Origin: Bacillota bacterium
GTDB taxonomy: Bacteria > Bacillota > DTU030
DNA: 7,308 bases
Assembly (NCBI GenBank): GCA_012841005.1
Contig: DUVO01000114.1
Span: forward strand, 1 to 7,308
Direction of reading: 5' to 3'
Shown: positions 1 through 5,785 of the stretch, one piece after another
Numbering within the stretch: the first letter of the stretch is position 1
How the letters are laid out: each line of letters opens with the position of its first letter
The notes under the pieces: model-generated
Databases searched by the model: none
Told to the model about the DNA's origin: nothing
The model's input: only the letters and a program-made list of their open reading frames with translations
Program-made: the position numbers and the translations under genes

Positions 1-297
1 ATGTTCCAGTTTGAAAACTTCCGAGTAAGGAAACTTGTCGCCATCAATGCACTGAATTTTTACATAACCCTATGCATGGCATTCCTGGCTCACATATCCA
101 TGAAGCCAGAAACAAATGCCATGAAGGTTTCTATTATACAACAGGCGAACCCGATAAAAGAAAAGGTTCATTTCTGCTATTACCGACTGGCGAAAGGTAT
201 CTCAGGCATACTCATCCATGCAAAAGCAGGCGTCAGGCTCTGGTTCAGGACAAGACGTCCCGCATACCGTCAACTTTGCTTTAAGCTGGCCGTCTGA
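1..297 (+). CDS. IS transposase, C-terminal fragment (5' end outside window)
   Basis: The first 98 codons are open from the window edge and end in TGA at 295-297. The ATG at position 1 is probably internal, because the reading begins in the middle of a recognisable motif. What is seen: the segment FENFRVRKLVAINALNFYIT followed by a conserved-looking YYRLAKGISGIL stretch and a basic tail rich in Arg and aromatics. This resembles, from memory, the extreme C-terminus of DDE (IS4-like) transposases common in clostridial genomes, in which a hydrophobic helix follows the catalytic Glu region. The Asp/Asp/Glu catalytic residues would lie upstream of the window, so activity cannot be judged. Base composition is visibly more A+T-rich than the genes from position 550 onward, which fits a mobile element. 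The family assignment is tentative; a degenerate remnant is equally possible. Confidence 0.6.
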   Translation: MFQFENFRVRKLVAINALNFYITLCMAFLAHISMKPETNAMKVSIIQQANPIKEKVHFCYYRLAKGISGILIHAKAGVRLWFRTRRPAYRQLCFKLAV

Positions 298-482
298 ATG
301 GATAAAAAACATTCTTCTTAAAAAGTCCGGTTTCGGCGGGGCTTATTAAAGTACGCACAATTGTAAGAGTATCAACGTTTATTGCTCGAATAATGATCGA
401 ATTGGTACTTCGAACAGATCTTATTCATTTTTTAGTTACAGTTTGCGGAAACTCAAGCTGGAAAGGGATCCGGCCCGAATTC
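298..482. other. A+T-rich spacer, probable right flank of the IS element
   Basis: This non-coding stretch lies between the transposase stop and the yigZ promoter. It probably holds the right terminal inverted repeat of the insertion sequence, but the left end lies outside the window, so the boundary cannot be fixed. Small dyads are visible: CGAA/TTCG around 398-413, and an imperfect AAGTCC/GGGCTT pair around 322-343. None is long enough to call. The frame of yigZ stays open back to 393, but that extension has no ribosome binding site and no resemblance to the family. No gene is seen here. Confidence 0.4.
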
Positions 483-511
483 TTGCCAGTTTGCGGGAGA
501 GCAGTTAGAAT
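483..511 (+). promoter_or_regulatory. Sigma-A-type promoter of yigZ
   Basis: TTGCCA at 483-488 (five of six matches to TTGACA) is followed by exactly 17 bp and TAGAAT at 506-511 (five of six matches to TATAAT). Transcription would begin near 517-519, about 28 nt before the ATG at 546. The position supports a downstream start for yigZ and shows that the neighbouring IS element has not removed the promoter. Confidence 0.65.
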
Positions 512-527
512 AAAAGGGATAAGCACC

Positions 528-533
528 GGGGAG
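528..533 (+). promoter_or_regulatory. Ribosome binding site of yigZ
   Basis: GGGGAG lies 12 nt before the ATG at 546 and directly abuts another in-frame ATG at 534. A zero-length spacer is not workable for 534, so 546 is preferred, although the 12-nt spacer is somewhat long. Confidence 0.5.
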
Positions 534-545
534 ATGGTGGTTACT

Positions 546-1130
546 ATGGAAGACCAGTATAAAACTGTAGCCCGGGAAATGACAACCAAATGTAAGATCC
601 AGCGTTCCCTTTTTATTGCCCATGTAAGGGAAACACCCACCGAAAAAGAAGCCAGGGCCTTTATCGCCCGGACCAGCAGTGAACACAAACAGGCTACCCA
701 CAACTGTTGGGCCTACCGGATCGGGGTAGGTAAAGATGAAGTTTCCTACTTTGATGACAACGGTGAACCAAGGGGCACAGCCGGAAAACCCATCTATGGG
801 GCCATCCTCAGCCGGGGCATTACCAATGTCGCCGTCGTTGTAACCCGGTATTTCGGGGGTAAAAAACTGGGGGTGCGGGGCTTGATTGAGGCCTATGCCG
901 GCGCCGCCGGGGATGCCATCGACCATGCCGGGATCATTACCAAAAGGTTGAGGACAACCTTCTCCTTTACCTGCACCTACGCCCAGCTGGACCAGGTACA
1001 CCACCTCCTGAACCAGCTGGAGGGTGAAATCCTGGAAAGCAGCTACTCTGACAGTGTGAAATTGACCATTGCCGTCCCCCGCTCCCAGGCACCTCAACTG
1101 CAAAAATCCCTGGCAGACCTGGCAAGGTAA
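546..1130 (+). CDS. yigZ: YigZ/IMPACT family protein (UPF0029 + DUF1949)
   Basis: A 194-residue protein of the YigZ/YvyE/IMPACT family. Visible motifs are HNCWAYR (52-58), DDNGEPRGTAGKP (70-82) and the family signature VVVTRYFGGKKLG (97-109). Together these form the N-terminal UPF0029 fold, related to ribosomal S5/EF-G domain 2-like folds. Residues ~137-190 match the small C-terminal DUF1949 domain of bacterial members. Length is close to the usual ~200-215. The biochemical role of bacterial YigZ is not established. Eukaryotic IMPACT competes with Gcn2 for Gcn1, and a translation- or nucleic-acid-related role is usually inferred. The start at 546 is chosen because family proteins begin a few residues before a Y-x-T/V segment (here QYKTV) and because the promoter lies at 483-511; ATG 534 would add only four residues. 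The gene is transcribed singly, convergent to the ThiF-like gene, with only 14 bp between the stops. Confidence 0.92.
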   Translation: MEDQYKTVAREMTTKCKIQRSLFIAHVRETPTEKEARAFIARTSSEHKQATHNCWAYRIGVGKDEVSYFDDNGEPRGTAGKPIYGAILSRGITNVAVVVTRYFGGKKLGVRGLIEAYAGAAGDAIDHAGIITKRLRTTFSFTCTYAQLDQVHHLLNQLEGEILESSYSDSVKLTIAVPRSQAPQLQKSLADLAR

Positions 1131-1154
1131 CAAAAAAGACTCCCTTACGGGAGC
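1131..1154 (-). terminator. Rho-independent terminator of the ThiF-like gene
   Basis: On the minus strand, CTCCC (1153-1149), loop GTAA (1148-1145) and GGGAG (1144-1140) form a perfect 5-bp stem with a tetraloop, followed by TC and six T (1137-1132). The TAA stop codon of the ThiF-like gene is in the loop, so the 5' half of the stem is coding. On the plus strand the hairpin is not followed by a T tract, so it is not an obvious terminator for yigZ. Confidence 0.8.
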
Positions 1155-1996
1155 AGCTGGAGGACCTCGGCCGTACCACCTAAGGCATCCAGGTAAAGAA
1201 GCCGGTTCCGCAAGGGTTCTCCCTGAACCAGGAGAATTTTAATGGTCTCCTGGACCTGCCAGGAGGCCACCATGGCAGGAGTGGCAGCAGGATTACCCAA
1301 CTGTACCTCCACACCCCGGTCACGGCCTTCCCGGCCTCCAGGGTACAAGAGGTTTAACCCCTGGTCCCCGGGGAAAATTGTCATAACCTGTCCCTGGTAC
1401 CCGGCAATGGCACCGTGTACCAGGGGAAGACCCAGTTCTCCGGCGGCATCCTGGAGGATAAACCGCGCCGGCAGATTATCCAGGGCATCGACTACCACCT
1501 GAGCCGGGGCCAGAAATTCCCTGGCGTTTTCCCCTGTCAGCCAGGCCACATGGGCTTCTACCGTAACGGCTCCATTCAGTTGGGCGGCCCGGTCCCTGGC
1601 CGCCAGGGCCTTGGCTGCTCCCAGGTTCCCCTGGGTGGCCAGGAGCTGGCGGTTCAAGTTATTATCGTCAAACCTGTCTCCATCGACCACAATTAACCTT
1701 CCCACACCCATGCGGGTTAAAAGTTCAACGATCCATCCCCCCAGACCGCCGGCACCAATTATAGCTACACAAGCCTTGAGCAGGGTCTCCTGCCCGGCAA
1801 GACCCACTGTCCCAAAGCTGCGTAAGTAACGGGCCGGGAGAATACCCGCTCGCAGGGCAGCCAATTGGACCTCCTTCTGGGAAGGTGCACCTTCTCGGGC
1901 CAAGGCCAATTCCTCCGCTACCGGAAGAACCTGCACACTGCCGCCAGCAAAATCTGCCTCCTTGCTTCTGGCCTTAATCCTTTCAACCAGGTTCAT
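1145..1996 (-). CDS. E1-like ThiF/MoeB/HesA family adenylyltransferase
   Basis: A 283-residue protein of the ubiquitin-activating E1-like superfamily. Such enzymes adenylate the C-terminal Gly-Gly of a small ubiquitin-like sulfur carrier (ThiS, MoaD) or a related substrate. Visible features: an ~55-residue N-terminal extension; RYLRSFGTVGLAGQETLL (57-74); the nucleotide loop GAGGLG (81-86); VVDGDRFDDNNLNRQ (103-117), with the Mg/ATP-binding Asp and the Asn-Arg pair; K129; DALDNLPAR (170-178); and QVQETIKILL (247-256). The only cysteine is C76, next to the Rossmann strand. Both the CxxC zinc pairs and the cysteine equivalent to the MoeB/ThiF catalytic Cys are absent, so it may only adenylate or have an unusual chemistry. 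The ATG at 1996 is preferred over upstream in-frame codons because of the strong GGGGAGG just before it. The gene starts 17 bp after the radical SAM gene and is probably co-transcribed with it. No sulfur-carrier gene is in the window, so the substrate is unknown. Confidence 0.85.
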   Translation of the reverse strand: MNLVERIKARSKEADFAGGSVQVLPVAEELALAREGAPSQKEVQLAALRAGILPARYLRSFGTVGLAGQETLLKACVAIIGAGGLGGWIVELLTRMGVGRLIVVDGDRFDDNNLNRQLLATQGNLGAAKALAARDRAAQLNGAVTVEAHVAWLTGENAREFLAPAQVVVDALDNLPARFILQDAAGELGLPLVHGAIAGYQGQVMTIFPGDQGLNLLYPGGREGRDRGVEVQLGNPAATPAMVASWQVQETIKILLVQGEPLRNRLLYLDALGGTAEVLQLLP

Positions 1997-1998
1997 TT

Positions 1999-2008
1999 CC
2001 TCCCCTTC
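1999..2008 (-). promoter_or_regulatory. Ribosome binding site deciding the ThiF-like start
   Basis: The minus strand reads AAGGGGAGG directly before AA-ATG (1996-1994). It lies in the 17-bp gap after the TAA of the radical SAM gene. It rules out the longer reading that begins inside the upstream gene. Confidence 0.7.
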
Positions 2009-2013
2009 CTTTC

Positions 2014-3355
2014 TTACTGGATCAGCTCCACCGGGTTTTTCAGAGCTTTCTGAAGCTCCAGGGTAAGAATAGCCCCGCAAGTCCCTGCTCCCATGTCAAA
2101 GGTAATCCCAGGGATAAAAATGCGCTCCGGCCGCCTGTCTCCAACCCTGTCCGCCAGGACAGCCAGAAAATCCTCCAGGAGGAGGAGACCGCTGCAGCAG
2201 ATATTGCCGCCAAAGGTCCGATTGGGAACAGCACTATCTCCAGGGAGGGGAGCCCCTCCTTTATCCTTTCCAGGGCGGATACCAGGAGGGGTGCCGCCAG
2301 GATTGATGTGGCCACAAGGGCCCGTCCTTGCACCAGCCGCCGCACCCGATCAGTAAATTGGCGGAAAAAATCGGGATCCAGGTCGGAGGCCATGACAAAA
2401 CCGGGGGAGGCACCCTCCTCCTTCTCGAGACAAACCTGAAAAGTAGCACCTTCCCGGCAAAAGTCGATTACCACTTTCTCAGCTTCCTGCACCTGCCGGA
2501 AGGCATCGACCCGGGAAAAAGGCCGTTTCCCATTAACGGCCGTAATAATATCCCCCCTTTTTAGTCCGGCCCGATCCGCCGGCGTGTTCTCGATGACACC
2601 CAGTATCCGGGGGAGCAGGTCCTTGATAAATGGTGGTTCCAGGATGAGGGGGACCCGGGTCCTTTCCCCCTCCCCGGCAATCAGAGCCCGTAATTCCTCC
2701 CCCATGCCCCCAGGAGGTACCCATTCCCGCCTGGTATAACGGGTATAGCCGGGGAGGAAGATCCGAATAGTAGTGGCACCCCACCGGGCCAAAAAAGCAA
2801 TGGTTTGGCGAAGATCGTCCCACCCCACCAGGTGGGGCATGGCAACAATGCTGCCGTCAAAGGGAATGCCCCTTTCCCGCAAGGAGGCAACGGCCCTGAG
2901 TACGGCAGTAGGGTTATTATCACCCATCAATCTCCGCCTGCCCGAAAGGGTGGCACTGTTCAGCGACACCACCAACTTTACCCGACCTAACCCGGCCAGG
3001 GAAGATATGGTTGCCGGGGTAAGGGCCATACCGTTGGTAGTTATTTGGATCGGCGTGGCGGGAAAACGCCGCCGCAGGCCGGTGAGAATAGACAAGAAAT
3101 CGGGATGCAAAAAGGGTTCCCCTTCGTTTATTCTGGTTACGGATTCACCGATAATGATCCTTTGCCCGGGATCAAAAAATCTGCCAGGGCCAGGATTTCC
3201 TCCTTCACCAGTGGGAGAAGGGTATAAACTGTAATTCCCGGCGGGTTCTGCAGGTGGCTACAGAAAACACAGCGGCTGTTGCAGGCAGAGATAACGGGGA
3301 GGATATTGGCTTCCCCGATACTTTTCAACAATAGACGATACAGATCCGGCTGCAC
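2014..3355 (-). pseudogene. Radical SAM-PDZ-DUF512-like protein, two frameshifts
   Basis: The coding signal spans three frames. Segment 1 (GTG 3355 to about 3179) carries the [4Fe-4S]/SAM motif CNSRCVFC (C25, C29, C32). In a T6 run at 3179-3174 the frame is lost. Continuing in the -1 frame gives FFDPGQRIIIGESVTRINEGEP, a typical radical SAM GE-like strand, and ITTNGM (105-110). After the SAM barrel comes a PDZ domain (~249-312, with IENTPADRAGLKRGDIITAVNG). Near 2222-2226 the frame shifts again; the other frame gives NRTFGGNICCSGLL and runs to TAA at 2016-2014. That segment resembles the C-terminus of DUF512 proteins. Adding one base at each site makes 1344 nt, or 447 residues, with no other stop. 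GTG 3355 is chosen because of the GGGGGGAG six bases upstream. Function is unknown; family members are predicted redox or modification enzymes. The frameshifts may be real mutations or sequence errors: the rest is so well preserved that decay must be recent if real. Confidence 0.8.
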
Positions 3356-3361
3356 CCCAAT

Positions 3362-3370
3362 CTCCCCCCT
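3362..3370 (-). promoter_or_regulatory. Ribosome binding site deciding the radical SAM start
   Basis: AGGGGGGAG ends at 3362 and is followed by six bases and GTG at 3355-3353. The upstream in-frame TTG (3373) overlaps this site and lies at the expected transcription start of the candidate promoter, so GTG 3355 is preferred. Confidence 0.65.
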
Positions 3371-3378
3371 CAAAACCG

Positions 3379-3407
3379 AACATACTTTCTGTTATCCACA
3401 TTGTCCA
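3379..3407 (-). promoter_or_regulatory. Candidate promoter of the radical SAM/ThiF-like unit
   Basis: On the minus strand, TGGACA (3407-3402, five of six matches to TTGACA) is followed by 17 bp and TATGTT (3384-3379, four of six matches to TATAAT). The -35 box lies inside the second DnaA-box-like 9-mer (3401-3409), and the first 9-mer (3392-3400) fills part of the spacer. DnaA bound there would be expected to block RNA polymerase. The inference rests on spacing and consensus only. No terminator is visible after tsaD, so read-through from the upstream operon may also supply transcript. Confidence 0.5.
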
Positions 3408-3498
3408 CAGGCTTATCCACAGGTAAAGCCCGGGAAAAACTGTTTCTTATCACATTTTGACAAGTTATCCACAGGCAGAGATTCGTGGGTCATCCACA
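3392..3498 (+). promoter_or_regulatory. Cluster of DnaA-box-like 9-mers
   Basis: Three perfect TTATCCACA boxes lie at 3392-3400, 3413-3421 and 3465-3473. One-mismatch boxes are TTGTCCACA at 3401-3409 and TCATCCACA at 3490-3498. A shortened TTATCACA (one C missing) lies at 3447-3454. All read in the same direction on the plus strand. The first three are packed within 30 bp, the first two directly abutting. TTATCCACA is the classical high-affinity DnaA box of many bacteria, and chance cannot plausibly give three exact copies in 82 bp. No dnaA, dnaN, gyrA or rpmH and no obvious A+T-rich unwinding element are present, so an accessory DnaA-binding cluster (titration or regulatory) is more likely than oriC. 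The region is otherwise the non-coding gap between tsaD and the radical SAM gene. Confidence 0.8.
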
Positions 3499-3539
3499 AC
3501 AGGGGCAGTAAGGGAGGAATACACCCATCCCGCACTATT

Positions 3540-4559
3540 TTATCCCCAATTTTCCAGGGGCAGGTTGGGAACGGCATTGAGGTCAAGGGGGGCAGTATGA
3601 CCGGCTTGCAACCGGTAGTAGCCTACGGAAGCAATCATGGCCCCATTATCGGTACACAGAACCGGCGGTGGATAGAGAACCTCTATACCGGTCCCGGCAC
3701 TTTGGGCCTGGAATAAAGACCGGAGGGCCGAATTGGCAGCAACACCGCCGCAGACAGCCACCCGGTCTACCCTGCATCTGGCGGCAGCAGCCAGGGTACG
3801 TTCCACCAGGACCTCCACCACCGCCTCCTGGAAACTGGCGGCCACATCGGCCGCATTTATTATCTCTCCCCGCTGCCGGGAACGATTGAGGTAATTTAAA
3901 ACCGCTGTCTTCAAGCCACTGAAGCTGAAGTCAAAGGGGGCATCCTTGACGACGGCCCTGGGAAAAGAAATGGCCCCGGGGTTCCCCTCCCGGGCCGCAG
4001 CTTCGATCTGCGGCCCCCCCGGATAGCCTAAACCCAAGACCCGGGCCACCTTGTCAAAGGCCTCGCCCGCAGCATCGTCCCTGGTGCGCCCCAGGATCCG
4101 GTACCGGCCGTAGCCCAAAACATGGAGGAGGTCGGTATGCCCGCCGGAAACCACCAGGGAAACAAAGGGTGGTTCCAGGTGGGGGTGGGCTAGGAAATTG
4201 GCGTAAATATGTCCTTCCAGGTGGTTAACCCCCACCAGGGGAAGCCGCCGGGCAAAGGCAATGGCCTTGGCCACGGTAACACCTACCAGTAACGCCCCCA
4301 CCAAACCGGGGCCGTAGGTTACAGCAATGCCGTCCAGATCCTTCCAAGATACCCCAGCTGCAGCCAAAGCCTCCTGGATGATTAGGTTTATATTTTCCAG
4401 GTGGTTCCGGGAAGCCAGTTCGGGAACAACACCGCCAAAGGGCTGATGCAATTCGATTTGGCTGGAAATAATATTGGTAAGGAGCCGCCTTCCCCCTGCA
4501 ACCACTGCGGCCGCCGTCTCGTCACAACTGGTCTCAATACCGAGAATCAACCCGGCCAT
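3540..4559 (-). CDS. tsaD: tRNA N6-adenosine threonylcarbamoyltransferase TsaD
   Basis: A 339-residue Kae1/TsaD/YgjD-family enzyme, of normal length. With TsaB and TsaE it transfers the threonylcarbamoyl group from threonylcarbamoyl-AMP to A37 of ANN-decoding tRNAs, in the cytoplasm. Visible motifs: ETSCDETAAAVV (9-20) of the ASKHA phosphate-binding loop; the metal ligands in HLEGH (113-117); SGGHT (138-142); GEAFDK (165-170) and FSFSGLKTAV (211-220); GGVAANSALR (271-280); and CTDNGAMIA (302-310), whose D304 is the third metal ligand. The start ATG at 4559 has GGGGGAG five bases upstream. It is the last gene of the thiL-tsaE-tsaB-rimI-tsaD run, 23 bp after rimI. No hairpin with a T tract was found after its TAA; the DnaA-box region follows directly. 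Confidence 0.97.
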   Translation of the reverse strand: MAGLILGIETSCDETAAAVVAGGRRLLTNIISSQIELHQPFGGVVPELASRNHLENINLIIQEALAAAGVSWKDLDGIAVTYGPGLVGALLVGVTVAKAIAFARRLPLVGVNHLEGHIYANFLAHPHLEPPFVSLVVSGGHTDLLHVLGYGRYRILGRTRDDAAGEAFDKVARVLGLGYPGGPQIEAAAREGNPGAISFPRAVVKDAPFDFSFSGLKTAVLNYLNRSRQRGEIINAADVAASFQEAVVEVLVERTLAAAARCRVDRVAVCGGVAANSALRSLFQAQSAGTGIEVLYPPPVLCTDNGAMIASVGYYRLQAGHTAPLDLNAVPNLPLENWG

Positions 4560-4582
4560 ATCTACTCCCCCTCAGCTAACTC

Positions 4583-5056
4583 CTAATCTTGCCCATGTCC
4601 GGCCCCAGCAGGCTGCAGGTTATCCTTCCACATGATCAGGGCGTCCTCCCCGTTGTCGGAGTAATAGCCCTTGCGGTAACCGACAAACTTAAAACCCAGC
4701 TTTTCATACAGCCGTTGGGCAATATGGTTCGACCGCCTTACCTCCAGGGTCATGCGCCTGGCCCCCCTGGCATAAGCCCGGGCCATCAGGCAGCGGAGCA
4801 GTAATTCCCCCAGTCCCCGGCGCCGGTACTGGGGATGGATGGCAATATTGGTAATATGGGCTTCATCCACAATCAGCCACATGCCGCCATACCCGACCAC
4901 CCTGCCGGCATCCAAGACCACCAGGTACTGGGCCAATTGATTATCCTCTAGCTCGAAACGGTACGCCTCATAGGACCAGGGATTGGAGAAACAAAGTCTC
5001 TCCAGGGCCAATACCTCCTCCAGATGGGTCCTGTTCATTTTCTCCAAAGTGATCAT
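4583..5056 (-). CDS. rimI: RimI-type GNAT N-alpha-acetyltransferase
   Basis: A 157-residue GNAT-fold protein of the RimI family, which acetylates protein N-termini from acetyl-CoA (ribosomal protein S18 in enterobacteria; broader substrates elsewhere). Visible features: FSNPWS (23-28), the family's N-terminal substrate-binding signature; ITNIAIHP (68-75), the core beta-strand 4; RRRGLG (78-83), the pyrophosphate-binding loop of the R/Q-x-x-G-x-G/A type; LEVRRSN (104-110), with E105 corresponding to the catalytic Glu; and Y117 in RLYEKLGF, the usual general acid. The ATG at 5056 follows AAAGGGG with seven bases between, and lies 12 bp after the tsaB stop. RimI is very often encoded between tsaB and tsaD in Firmicutes, which supports the call. 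The substrate here is not known. Confidence 0.93.
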   Translation of the reverse strand: MITLEKMNRTHLEEVLALERLCFSNPWSYEAYRFELEDNQLAQYLVVLDAGRVVGYGGMWLIVDEAHITNIAIHPQYRRRGLGELLLRCLMARAYARGARRMTLEVRRSNHIAQRLYEKLGFKFVGYRKGYYSDNGEDALIMWKDNLQPAGAGHGQD

Positions 5057-5068
5057 GGCATTACCCCT

Positions 5069-5785
5069 TTACCCCCTCCGGAGTTGGGCTCTCTTTTTTT
5101 CCAGATTGATCTCGGCCGCCGATTTGCGCACATAAAGGGGCTGTGCGGTAAGGGGAACTCCCCCGGGATTTTCCGCCAGGGCTTGCCGGCCCAAAAAGGC
5201 CACACTGGAAGCCCGGGGCAGACGTGATGCTTCGGGCACGAGAAAGGCCCTTCCCTGCAATTTGGAAACAGCAGCGCCACAAAGATCAATCCCATCACCC
5301 AGGAAAATTACCGGTTCGTCCCTTCCCTCCAGGTAGCCGGTCAACTCTTCTGGGGTCAGGGCCAGGTAATCGGTCAGGCGTTCCAGACCTGCCTTTCCCC
5401 CCCAGTACAGGGCGGTATAGATGTAACCCTGTTTGGCATCCAGAAGGGGGCAGACTAAAGTTTCAGGAAAATAATAATTGTAGGCCAAAGCATCCAGGGT
5501 CGGAACCGTAACCAAGGGTTTGTTTAAAGCCTGGGCCAAGCCTTTGCCCGTCCCCAATCCGATCCGCAGGCCGGTAAAGGAACCGGGACCGGCGGATACA
5601 GCAATACCGTCCACCTGCTCAATCTCTACCCCCGTCCCCGCCAAGATCCGGACCAAAACCGGCAGGAGCCGTTCCGAGTGGGTCTTTTGGGGAATATTTA
5701 AAACCTCCTCCGCCACCAGCCGCTCCCCTTCCACCAGGGCGACACTGGCAACGGTGGTGGCTGTATCAACAGCCAAGATCAACAT
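5069..5785 (-). CDS. tsaB: tRNA t6A biosynthesis protein TsaB
   Basis: A 238-residue TsaB (YeaZ) protein, the non-catalytic ASKHA-fold partner that dimerises with TsaD and holds the TsaBDE complex for t6A synthesis. Visible motifs: AVDTAT (5-10), a degenerate phosphate-binding loop lacking the TsaD-type metal-binding histidine pair; HSERL (36-40); the strongly conserved GPGSFTGLRIG (66-76); and DAKQGYIYTALY (116-127). The start ATG at 5785 lies inside the end of tsaE, overlapping it by 20 nt. The ribosome binding site GGAGGAG is also inside the tsaE coding sequence, which suggests translational coupling. Length is within the usual 220-240. The stop TAA merges with the ribosome binding site of rimI. 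Confidence 0.96.
   Translation of the reverse strand: MLILAVDTATTVASVALVEGERLVAEEVLNIPQKTHSERLLPVLVRILAGTGVEIEQVDGIAVSAGPGSFTGLRIGLGTGKGLAQALNKPLVTVPTLDALAYNYYFPETLVCPLLDAKQGYIYTALYWGGKAGLERLTDYLALTPEELTGYLEGRDEPVIFLGDGIDLCGAAVSKLQGRAFLVPEASRLPRASSVAFLGRQALAENPGGVPLTAQPLYVRKSAAEINLEKKRAQLRRG

Noticed and set aside
322..343. Terminator hairpin after the transposase
   Set aside because: The stem needs a G-T pair or mismatch, the loop is large and there is no T tract in the plus direction.
393..545. N-terminal extension of yigZ by 51 codons
   Set aside because: It has no ribosome binding site, begins upstream of the promoter at 483-511 and looks nothing like the family N-terminus; it is a chance open stretch.
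453..1133. Long minus-strand open frame opposite yigZ
   Set aside because: Its composition is Gly/Phe/Pro-rich nonsense with no domain, and the plus-strand product has clear family motifs; it is a shadow.
2773..3234. Plus-strand open frame opposite the radical SAM gene
   Set aside because: No recognisable motif and no ribosome binding site; the opposite strand encodes radical SAM motifs across the same region.
3392..3498. Chromosomal origin oriC
   Set aside because: Boxes alone are not enough. There is no adjacent dnaA, dnaN or rpmH and no clear A+T-rich unwinding element, so only an accessory DnaA-box cluster is claimed.
3392..3498. CRISPR array or tandem repeat
   Set aside because: The repeat unit is only 9 bp, spacing is irregular (0, 3 and tens of bases), and the copies match a known protein-binding site.
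3483..3539. Terminator after tsaD
   Set aside because: Short G/C-rich complementary pieces exist, but no stable stem followed by a T run on the minus strand.
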